From Eonycteris spelaea (Eukaryota > Chordata > Mammalia > Chiroptera > Pteropodidae), in contig PUFA01000143.1 of NCBI GenBank assembly GCA_003508835.1, forward strand, positions 4,055,501 through 4,119,500: 64,000 nt of DNA. The letters are read 5' to 3'. Below the pieces are notes generated by a model. The model ran no database searches, was not told where the DNA came from, and saw only the letters and a program-made list of their open reading frames with translations. The stretch's first letter is position 1; each line of letters opens with the position of its first letter. The position numbers were made by a program, and so were the translations under genes. Of the stretch, positions 38,701 to 50,700 are shown piece after piece.

Positions 38701-41700
38701 GTGAGAATGAGGGAGTGGGAAACTGGAGAGCGTCGGAGATTTCTAATATGGAGAAGATATATGTGGTAAGATTTTAGAAAATAAAACGAGTGATGAAGTT
38801 AGAGAGAAGTAGAAGTGTGAGAAAGGTTTATGGATTGTGTAATATTTGCTAGGTTTGGGCAAAGGAGTGAAGGGTGTGTCCTAGGATATTGATATATTTA
38901 TAAGGAAATTTGTTTTTCGAATCAACCAACTCCTCAAGTGAGATTAATGATTATGCACTGGTGCTGACATGGGAGAGGTATGACCCCATTGCTTAGAGAT
39001 AAGAACAGAAAGACTGACTGGGGACCGTGGATTCTAGAAAATAGTAACTTGTAGTGCATTTGAAAGATAGCCCTAATTCTATTCTTTAAAAGTCATTAGA
39101 GAGTATATGTTAATGAAATGAACTTTGAATTTTTCTGGTCATGCCTATTTATTTGATGTAGTTTTTTTTTTTCAGTTGAAACAATTTTATTTGATTTTTT
39201 AGCCTTTTTTATTTATACTTAATTATCTTTCATTTCCATATTCCCATCTTTTTTTTTTTTTTTTTTGATGTATCTGGCTAGGAACAGAAGTCTCAACTAT
39301 TCACTTTAATGATTCACTTATGATTGATTTATGTTAGTATAAAATTGATAATTAGGAATTTATATACATGTTCTGTACTGCTGTTAATGTTTGGTATGTG
39401 CTTTCTTTAGCATTTTATTTTGAGAGGTTATTAGATTCTGCATTTTCTGGGTAATATGTTTTTTAGAGGCAATATTGTCCTTTGGGGAAGTTTTTATAAA
39501 GGTTAACCTTGAAAAAGTGAATTTGACTATGTGTAGCTCTTATAGTTATGAGCTTTTTACATTTACACTGACATTCTTTTGTATAGGAGTTAAAGTTCCT
39601 CGTAATTTTCGCTTGTTGGAAGAACTTGAAGAAGGACAAAAGAGTAGGCGATGGTACTGTTAGCTGGGGCCTTGAAGATGATGAAGATATGACACTTACA
39701 AGGTGGACGGGCATGATTATTGGGCCACCAAGGGTCAGTGCTATAAATTATATATTTTTTCTATTAATTATCTTCACTTTAGAGTAAGCATTTATAATGA
39801 TATCAAAATAAGTAATTATAATACTTCTGAGACAATTACTCCTTTTTTATTTGTTTTAAATATTTTTATTGATGCTTCCTGTGTGCAGGGTATATGTGAT
39901 TTTTCTGGAGTTTTGGAGGGAAAAGATTGATATGGTCATTGCCACCAAGGTGTTTACTGTTTAGTAGAGAGACTGATAAATACAATGAACAGAGAAAGTT
40001 CACTACGGGACTTTAGAATATGTTTCTTCTAGCTGGAATAATTGAGGAAGGCTAAATAAACAGTGGAAGAAGTTGCCTTTGGGATGAGCCTTAAAGAACT
40101 GACTGGTAGGATTTCAGAAGGTGGTAATGGGGATGGAAACATTCCAGATAGAGAGGAAAAAAGGCGAGGCTATGGAGGGGATATTTGAGAAGAGCGAACA
40201 GTCTATTTTGACATATTACTAACCCACTATGTGAACCAAGGGTTTCTAAATTTGTTCCTATTAAGTGCACATTGCTATTTGCGCTCTGATGTTTCATTTA
40301 CCATGTAAAATGATGAAGATGATGGCCTCAGTTTCTTCATCTATAAAACATGAGAAGGCTGTGAGTCTTGCATATTTTCTAGTATTGCTGGCAACATGGC
40401 CGTTGTATTTTATTCTTGGGGTCTTTCTTAAGTTTACAAAGTTTTATTTTTACTCAAATTTTTTCTAATTGGGGATTTTTTTTTTTTTTTTTTTTACATT
40501 TCATTCCTTATTCAAAGTTTCCCATTTACTGCATTCCTGCACTGAGTCTTTGAAATATGTGTTATGTTTGACTTGCTGGAAAGAACACACCTTTGAAGGT
40601 CTTTTTAGTCTTTGGTTTGCATACTGTTTTCCACCTTGTGTGAGAACTTTTCACTTGTTTTCCTATTTGGTAGAGTTTAGATTTCCTGTTGATTATTACA
40701 GAAGAAAAATGGATCAGGTAATTAGCAATGTTAAAGAATTTTAAATTTATTATTTAAAGAATAAATTAATGTATGTTTTATATTTCTGGTATTCCTTTGC
40801 AAAATTCATGCACATTAACTAACGAACTCTACCACCCTCAACCCTGCTCTGATTTTTCCATAAGACATTTGAGGAAGGAAACAGTATTTATGGTTAGAAT
40901 TTTGGTTGTGTTTTATAACTTGGTATTTATAATGAAAACCTTGATTTTCACTGTGAACATTGTTACCATGGTCTTGTTTGGTAAAAAAAAAGGTGCTTAT
41001 GAACATTCTTACTTATTGAGTACTTTGAACACATACACATGACAGTCTGAACTTACTGGAGTATAAATTTGAAGTTATTTAAATTTGTTTATTTTCTAGC
41101 CACTACTCCAATTGACTTTAAACTTTAAGAATGTGTTGGAGCTTGTATCTGAGTCTTCAGTGATTCTTGTGGGCTGTTTCATAGTACAGTACCCAAATGC
41201 AGAAGAGAGCTCCCATTTGATTTCTCACACAGTTTGTGGTCACCAGCGGGACTCTTCAGGCTGGTCCTTTACTGGTGTCACTGCACTGCATGAAGCTCCC
41301 ATCTCTAGGCTGTGCCCATTGAGGGGCAAAATCTGTTCTGTCTTGTGGTAGGGCTGGCTGGGTAAGGGGTACCATAGACCAGCTGCTGCCATAGACTCCC
41401 ATACCAGCCCTCTTGTAATGGGTCCTCTGCTTTCTATGAGTGGTGGTCTTGGAGCATTCCTTTCACTTTTTTTTTGGTGCCAGGAAGAGACAGGAGGAGT
41501 ACCTTGCAAAGGCACAGTATTCTTTCTGAGTCAGACTGTTCACCACTCAATGATTTTCTGCTCTGCAACTTCTCTCCAGTTATCTCCCTCGCTGAGGCAA
41601 ATGGGACTGGGTGAAGGTGAGTGGTCACAGCACTCATTCATTTGCCATTTAATAAAATCTGCCGGGGTTGGTGTCTCACTTAGTTGTTTTTTTCTTTAGA

Positions 41701-44700
41701 AGGTGTCATATTAGAGCAATTTTGTGCCCCAAGCATAGATATTCCACATCTAGCCAGCATAATGGGAAATTGTTACCTTATCATACTGTTACTTGGTTAC
41801 TGTTTTTTTTTATTATATGTTACTGATTAGATGGCTGGTTTTTTTGTGTTATTACTTATATCATTTTGTATTTATATGATTAGCAATTTTTGTTTTTCCA
41901 TATATGTTTGTGTGTTGAAATTTTCTTGAAGCAATTATTTTTTAGCATTAGAGTTTAATTACTTTTCCTTAAAAGTGTCCTTACATCTAAATGGAGGTAT
42001 ACCTATCTTTAGAAGTTTTGAGAATTGAATTAACAATTAGACAATAGGAATAGTACCTGGCTATAGTATATACTTAGTAAATACTAGTTTCTTTTACTAC
42101 TCTGTTTTCTATTTTATTTTAATCTTTTGTTAGATAATAGAAAGACTTGGCTATTAATTTAAAATTAAGAGGTGAGAAGAAAAATTATCGCAAGGTGTCA
42201 AAAGTCAGGATGATGTTTAAGCACTGAATAGGCTAGCTTAGGGTTTTTTATTTAACCTTTAAAAATTGAGTAATTTACATAGAGTGAAATGTATAGGTCT
42301 TACCTTGAGTTTTAACAAATGTAGTTACCCACACCCTTATTGAGGTACAAGAACATATCTGTCACCCCAGAAATTTCCCTATTCTCCATCCCATTCCTAT
42401 TCCCACCGCAACTACTACTTCATGCACCCTCGAGTAGTTTTGACTGTTGTAGAAGTTTGTATACATGGATCATGCACACACACTTACCAGTCTGCTCCTT
42501 TTGATTCAGCGTAATGTTTCAGAGATTCGTCTTTGTTGTTCCATGTAATAGTAGTGTTTCTTTTTTATTACTGAGTAGTACGGACTGTGTGGATATACCG
42601 TGATATGTATCTCAGTTCTCCTATTCATGGGCATTTGGATTTTATCTATGTACTGGCTATTACAGATAAAGCTGCTATGAGCATTCTTTATAAGTCTTTT
42701 TGTGATCATATGTTTGTTTCCATTTCTCTTGGGTAAAATGCCTAGGAATGAATTTCTAACTCATAGGGTAGGTGTATGTTTACTTATATTTATAAGAAAA
42801 TGCCAAATTGTTTACAAAATGGTTATACCATTTTTGACATGCAGCAAAATATGAAAGTTCTAGTAGTTTCCACATACTTTGAGTATCTTTAACATTATGG
42901 AATTCCTCGGAGTCCTGCTGTTGTTATTGGTGTTATTATTTTTATTAAATCCAAGTTTTTTAGAGAGGCTGATGTGTGTCCAGATTGGAGAACCACAGAC
43001 TCAATGATTTCCTTGAGATCTGTCTGATTTTAGTCCTTTTTGTGCATATAAAAAGTGCTGGACATATTATTGAAAATGTTTGCCATTAAGCTTGGATGAG
43101 TTTTATACAACAGGTTGTTTTTTTTTTTTTTTTAATATCCAAATATTTAATGTCTATACAAGATTGTTGCATACATTTTAAACTACAATAGTTTAATATC
43201 CCACATCTGATCTCTACTTGGGAGTAACTCTTACTTAAGGGAAAGGAAGCTGTGGATCAGTTTTGCTAAATGAAATCTGTAGACCAGGATTCCTCAATCC
43301 CCAGTCTGTGGACCGATGTCAGTCTGTGATCTGTTAAAAACTGGGCCGCACAGCAGGAGGTAAGCGACATGCAAGCAAAGCTTCATCTGTATTTGTAGCC
43401 ACATCCCAGCGCTAGCATCACCGCATCAGCTCTACCTCAGATCATCAGGCATTAGATTCTCATAGAAGCTCCGGTCTCTAGTGCTAAAAAGGTTGGGGAC
43501 TGCTGCTGTAGATGAACTGTTAGTTGACCCCAGGCTTATTATAGAAACCAACAGGCATTACATTTTGTCCCTTTCATTTATTTTTTACCTTCCTTTTTAA
43601 TGGTGTACCAATTTAGTTAACCAAGTGAACAAAGCCATAAGGGCAAAGAAGAGTTAATTATACACATGAAAACAAGCCCTGAATAATCTAGAAGCATTAA
43701 GTGTGGTAGCTTTAAAATGGCTTTTTATAATATGGTAATGTTAAACTTCTCTATTAAGAAACCCTATTTTAAAATGACATAGAACATAAAGGTTACTGTT
43801 TTATCTCTGAATTCAGATAATAGAATTTAATGAGCCACAAAATTAATGAAGTAATTAAACATAACTAATAAGAGCATGAAATAGTAGTTTTATTGCTGTA
43901 AATTGGTATAATACAGTGTTTTCCCTTTTGCTAGGAGTTGATTGCCATATAAGTGGAGTAACCATGTAATGTATTGTTCAACCAGACCCTTTTGAGACTG
44001 AAAAGAAGCTCTATTAATATTAATACTGGAATAATAGGAATAAACAGAATTATCCTGGACAAACAGGACCCTTTATGTATGCATGACAGTCAAGTAGTCC
44101 CTCTGCCAACAATGTGAACTTTTTAGTAAAATCTGAATTTAAGTGGTTTGCTTTTTCCTTTTAATTTGTTATAGGTGTTGTTTGTATCACAAAAAGCAAG
44201 TTATATGACTTTGTAGAATTATTTTATAAAAATTTTTAAGTATGCTTGCTGCATTTTTTTCTAACCATACTTAGAAAAGTAAATTCTTGATCACATACAG
44301 TAACATCCAGTACATTCACATTGTACTTTTCCTCTTTATTAGCACTTGAATATTATTATTTTTTTGCCTTCCAGACAAATTATGAAAACAGAATATATAG
44401 CCTGAAAGTAGAATGTGGACCTAAATACCCAGAAGCTCCTCCATCAGTTAGATTTGTAACCAAAATTAATATGAATGGAATAAATAATTCCAGTGGAATG
44501 GTAAGTTAAAGTAGTCATTTTTTAAAAATTATATAACCTATAATATATAGTCAGGAGAAGGTTAAAGAGAAAAGGACCTTTGTTTAGCTGAAAGTCTAAA
44601 GAAGTTTATATTATGTTGTTTATTTTTTATAAATCAACCTATTCTTAAAAACCTTTATGTACCAGCCTGTATAGATGTGATAGTAATACTTCTCTTAGGG

Positions 44701-47700
44701 TTTTATTAATTGCTTCATTAGTGATATTTCATTGAGTCCTTATTTGGTAAAAAGATGACCATTATTATTTTTTTTGAATGTTAGTTTTCTTTAGGGTTAA
44801 ATTATATTTGGTGAGATTAAAAGGATGAATATTCATGAAGAAGAGGCTTTTCTTTGAGAAACAAGTATGTCTGTATTGGAACAGTCATAATTAAGCATTT
44901 TTTATTTAAAGCAAATAAACCAAAATGATACATTCTACCTGACTCACGCAAGAAAGTAGAAATAGCTGAATTTCCAATATGAGTAGATCAGGTTCATGTT
45001 AAGACTAAAGTTCAGGCTCTCGAGGTGCCATGCTGAGTGCATACTCACATGCAAAATACAAGTTAGGAAGCATAATAATGTAAAATGAACATCATCCATT
45101 GTAGGAAATAGAATGTTACCAATATCCTTAACTGGTCATGTGCTCCTTCTCATCCATCCTTTGTTCTTTCTCCACCAATGGTAATTAACATCTTGAAAAT
45201 TTTCTTTTATATTTTTAAATTTTTCTTTATAGTTTTACCTAATGTATAATATATGTACACCTATCTTCCCACCATTCCTCTTCCTTCCTGTCTGTGTAGC
45301 TATCAAAAATTATGAATTTATACCAGTACCTGCAATTCTGTTCAAACAGTACAGATCTTATTCCAATTTTCATCTTTCCCATATTTTAATTCTCTCCTCC
45401 AACAGTGAGAAACTTGGCTCCCATTGTCCCCAATATATTTACTTAAATTTGCTCAATTCTCCTTGTATGTAACTGTATTTCTGGCAACAGGTTGAGCCCA
45501 GAGCACACAGCTAGCTCCCCTCACCCCTCCAACCTAATATGCAGGCCCAAAGCTGGGCCCCAGATAGGCTCTCACCTTCTTGCTGGGTGCACTGAAAGTA
45601 TGACCCAGAAAGAGGAGGAAGATGGAAAGGTTGTTAGAAATCTCAACTCTGGACCTACTGAGTCTCTCTCAAACCTCCCTACATGCTATGTGCCAATTCA
45701 TAGCTGGGCCCTGAGAGTCGTCCCTGTCATTCTGTCAATCTTTGTAATTTATTGGAGCATTTAGTCCATTTACATTTAATGTACAGTAATTATTGATTCG
45801 TTCAGGTTTAAATCATCTTATTTTGAGGTTTCTATTTTCCCATGTGTTTCTTGCCTGCTTTTGAAATGATCTTTAACTCTTTTCATTCTGTTTCTGTTCT
45901 TCCAGTGGTTATTCCTGAAATTACACTGTAGATACTTAACTATTTCTGTCAGGTAGTGATGTGACAGAAGCAGGATTAAGAAACATTTTGAATTTACAGA
46001 AAGGATATTGTTTAGGGAATTTCTTTTGTGTCATAACATTGCCTTTATGAGGAAGATATTTTTGTTAAATTTCTCTACCAGGAATAACTTTTCTTCTCAA
46101 CTACTGTTTGTTTCCACATTATAGACTCCATAAATTAAGTAGTTGATGGTAGGTTCTGCACTATTGTGGGAACTAAGAAATTCAGGATTCAGTTTCAAAT
46201 TGACTTTTAACAATCTCCGACAAACATTTGATGACCTTTGTTTAAACTCATTGGCTTCTTGTTCACCTTTTGACGTATTGTCTCTCTTTTGCTCTCAACC
46301 CATCATTAAGTCCTGTCAGTCTTTGTTGAAAATGTAACTTGAATCAGGTCTTATATTTCTATTTACACTATCACCAAATGAATCTTGACTATCATCTCTT
46401 GTCTGGACTTTTGCAACAACCTACTTGATTCTGCTTTTTTTATCTCTAGTCTTTACAAGGCAAGCTGACAGAGGGGTCTTTCTAAAACACTGATGATGTC
46501 ATGTCACCTTTGTGTTTTAAATCCTTTAATGACTTCAGCCACAGTGTGCACACTTCTTGCCATGGCTCATGAGGAGCTGGCAGGGTGCGCACTGCCCTGC
46601 ACATCTTTCACTTGGCCTTAGAACCTTTGCACTTTCTATTCTTCCGTGTCTGGACATCTCCACTTTGGCTAACTTTATAGTTTCTCAGTGTAAATGTCAC
46701 TTTCTCAGAGAAATCTTTCCTGATTCCCCAGTCTGAATTATGTCTGTGTTACTCTATTATAGTCACATTGTTATTCTTTTTCTTTGTAGCAGTTAACTGT
46801 AAATGTATCACTTTTCCCTTGCTTTTGGTGTTTTTTAAAGACTGCATTATAAATAATTAACTCGATGTGTCTTCCAGTTTCCCCCTTTGCTCTTTCTTAG
46901 ACGTAGTCCCATTTTGAATTTGGTGTTTATAATTTCTGTCCATGATTGTTGTGCTTTATGAAGAATGTGTGTATGCCTCTATATTGTTCTCACTTTTGGG
47001 TGGAATTGTATGTCAGTGAATTTTGAGATCCATCCATGTTGAATCATGCAAACTAGATTGTTCCTTTTTATTGTTTAATATTCCATTATTCACTTGTTGG
47101 GCATTAGGGTTTTTTTATTTTCTTCAGTTTTCACTGAAAAAATTGCTACAATGAACATTCTTGTAGAGCATTCTTGTACCCTAAGGCAGTGTTTCACAGG
47201 ACTGGGTATTTGTTTATTGGTTTCAATATTTGTGAATATCTTTGTAAAATATAATAAAATTGAAATAAGAAAGCCAAATGAAAAAAAGCAAATATAAGCT
47301 CAGATTTTTTAAAATAAAAAATTCTCTGTCATATTGCTGTAGAACTCTCTAAGCACTCTCAATTTAATATGTTTATCTTGTCATGGATAAGTAAAAATCA
47401 GTTCAAAGCCTGGAATTGTTCCATGGAGCATAAATTTTGAGTAGCACTTACTCTAGGGTGTAGACCTAGAAGTGGAATGTCTCCTGAGGTGTGGGACTTG
47501 TCTTCATTCCGATTGAACATTGCCAGGTGGCTCTCTGCAGGACTCTACTTCCATGTCTGTCCCACTAGCTATGTGTAAGAGTACCCTGTGAATGTTCATT
47601 CCCACCACACTTCATGTTGTCCAGCTGGAATGGGATTTTGGAGACAGAAAAATAAATACTGATTTTAATTACTGGAATGTAGGTATGTGTAGAGGGTTAA

Positions 47701-50700
47701 AATAGGGTGAATATATTAGATGTCAGTTTTTTCTTGGTTGGTATCTAAGAATTTAAATTATTAATTTTTTAACTAGTAAATAGCACAGAATTTTACATTG
47801 ACCATTGTCGATCACACCAGGATAATTTTTATATATTTTGAGGTTATTTAAGTGCCAGATGAATTATGGATGTTTCTTCAGTCATTTTAGTGTATAGTTA
47901 TTTAATACAACTATTGTCAAAATTATTTTTTGTGGGTGGTTAGTGCTGTAAAGTGTAAATTACAGTGCTTTATGCTATGAGGTGTCAAGTTTTAGAGGTT
48001 ATTGTATATCAAAGACTGATAAGATGCATATTTGTTCTAACATGATATTTGTTTTCCCATCCTCTTTTCTCCTTCCTCCCTTTTCATCTATTTTTTTCTC
48101 AAAAGTTTTTATGCTTTCTTGTTATTTTATAAGGACTTATAGTCACTTATGGTTATTTAACTGTTTTTTAACTTTACAGCTGGAAGTGTTTGCTTTTGCT
48201 TCAAAAGTAACTTGGTATTCTCTCAATCTATTTTATAAACTTGTTCACTCGTGGAGTTTATTTAAAATAGGCTAATGGGGTTTCTATTCTTTTAAGTTAA
48301 AGCATTTAGAATTAATCTTAATATTCTTATTGTTTCAGTTACTTGTAAGAGAATTATAAAAATTATTTTTCTTTCTATTTTTAAAGTTTTATTGTGATAT
48401 AATTTACATAACCATAACAATTCATTCATTTAATGTGTATAACTCAGTGTTTTTTAATAGTCACAGGGTTGTGAAGCTATTACCATAATCCAATTTCAGA
48501 ACATTTTTGTTTGTCTCAGAGCAAACCCCTCACCCATTAATTGTCACTTTCCATCCCTTCTCCCCCACCCTAAACAACCACTAATTTACTGTCTTTATAG
48601 ATTTGCCTCTTCTGGACTTTTTGTATAAATGGAATTATGCAATATGTGTTCTTTTGTTACTAGCTTCTTTCACTAACATAATATTTTCAAGGTTCATCTA
48701 TGTTGTAGCATATATCAATACTTTCTTTTTATTGCTGAATACTATTCCATTATATAGCTAATATCACATTTTGTATATTTGGATATTTATTACCTGATGG
48801 ACATTTGGGTTTTTCCACTTTTGGCTATCATGAATAATGCTGTGAACATTTGTGTACAAGTTTTTGTGTGGACAAATATTTTGTTTTCTCTTGAGTAAAT
48901 ACCTAGGAGTGGAATTGCTGGATTATATGGTAACTCAACTTACCAAAACTCAACTCAAGTTTTGAGGAACTACCAGTCTGTTTTTCAAAATGGACATACC
49001 ATTTTACATTCCCACCAGCATCTAAGGATTCCAGCTTTTCCACATCCTTGTCAATACTTGTTACTATCTGTGTCTTTTTTATTATAGCCATCCCCATGTG
49101 TTGTGATATGGTATTTCATTGTAGTTTTGATTTGCAATTCTGTAATTAGGCTGATGTTGAGCACATTTTCAGATGCTTATTGGCCATTTGTATATCTTCT
49201 TTGGAGAAATGCCTATTCGGATTCCTTGTGTATTTTTAAAGCAGTTTAAAACAACAAGGATTTATTATTTCACAGTTTCTGTGGGCCAGGAATATAGTTC
49301 AGCTTTCACTGGGTCCTATGGCTCAGGGTCTCTCACAGCATTGCAATAAAAATGTTAGCCTGTGTTGTCGTCTCATCTGAATTCTTGGCTAAGGAAGGAT
49401 TCAGTTCCAACTTTAATTTTTTGGTTGTCATCAGTATTCAGTTCTTTGTGGGGTTTTGGACTGAGTTTCTTGGACTTGTTGCCCAGAGGTCATATTTGGT
49501 TCTTTGCCATGTAAACCTCTCTTCAGGGCAGTTTACAACATGGCAGCTGACTTCCTCTGTGTAGCAAGAAGTAAAAGCAAGAAAGATCAAGATAGAAGCC
49601 AGAATATTTTTGTAACTTAATATTGGAACTGACATTTCAATAGCCTACTCATTAGAAGCAAATCATTAGATTGAGCCCTTACTCAAATGGAGGAATTACA
49701 AAGATGTGAATATCAGGAGTTGAAGATCTTCGGGAGCCATTTTAAAAGCTGCTCTCTTTGTTTAGGCTTCTGTAACAAAAATACCATATACTGGGTGGTT
49801 TAAACAACAGAAATTTATTTCTCACAAGTTCTGGAGGCTAGTATGATCGGGTTTTGGTGAGAACTCATCCTCGATTGTAGACAACTGACTCCTTATCCTC
49901 ACAGGAGGTGAGAGTGGGCTCTAGTCTCTTTCTCTTCTCAAAAGGTCACTGATCCCATGATGGGAGCTCCACCTTGATGACCTCATCTAAACCTAATTAC
50001 TTCCCAAAGACCTCAGTTCCTAATACCATTCCTGTGTAGGTTAGGGTTTAACATGAATTTTGGGAGGAACACAAACGTGCATAACTTACTTCCACAGGCT
50101 TCCTTTGCCCACATTTTTAATTGAGATAGTTGGCTTGTTATTATTGAGTTGTAAGAGTACTTTATATACTAAATATATGATTTGCAAGTATTTTTCCCAT
50201 TCTATGAATTGTCTCTTTGCTTTCCTAATTAGTATGGTTTGCAATGCAAAATTTTTAAATTTTGACGTAGTCATTTTATCTGTTTTTCTTTTGTCAAATG
50301 TACTTTAGGTATCATTCTAAGAAACCATTAACAAATGCAGTGTCAGAAAGATTTACTCTTCGTTTTCTTCCAAGAGTTTTATAGCTTTCATTCTTAATTT
50401 AGGCCTGTAATCCATTTTGAGTTACTTTTTGTGTATCGTGAGAGTTAAGGGTCCAACTCCATTCCTTTGCATGTGGATATCTGGTTTTCCCAACATCATT
50501 AATTGAAGAAACTGTTTTTTCCTATTGTGTATTCTTGTCAAAGATCAGTTCCCTGTGTACGCATGATGAATGGATTGATTTTGATAGGTATATCTATTCT
50601 TATATAAGCAACACCTTGATTACTGTATCTTTGCAATAAGATTTGAAATTGGCAGAACTTGATTCTTTTTTGTACTGTTTTGGCTATCTGGGTACATTTC

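Larger units (their letters stand above)
26327..39586 (+). other. UBE2V2: UBE2V2 intron 1
   Basis: About 13.3 kb, GT...AG (acceptor 'ttttgtatag'). Its first 450 bp belong to the CpG island. It holds an antisense L1 fragment, an hAT element, a Tigger-like element, L1 3' ends, a 5S-derived SINE and two MIR copies. The stretches 28510-29040, 29260-32640 and 34950-37770 show no recognised element. Confidence 0.9.
39734..44374 (+). other. UBE2V2: UBE2V2 intron 2
   Basis: About 4.6 kb, gtcagt...ttccag. Positions 41130-41720 are GC-richer, unassigned, perhaps LTR-derived. 42270-42870 is antisense L1. 43285-43505 is an hAT element. 43510-44370 is AT-rich with nothing recognised. Confidence 0.9.
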
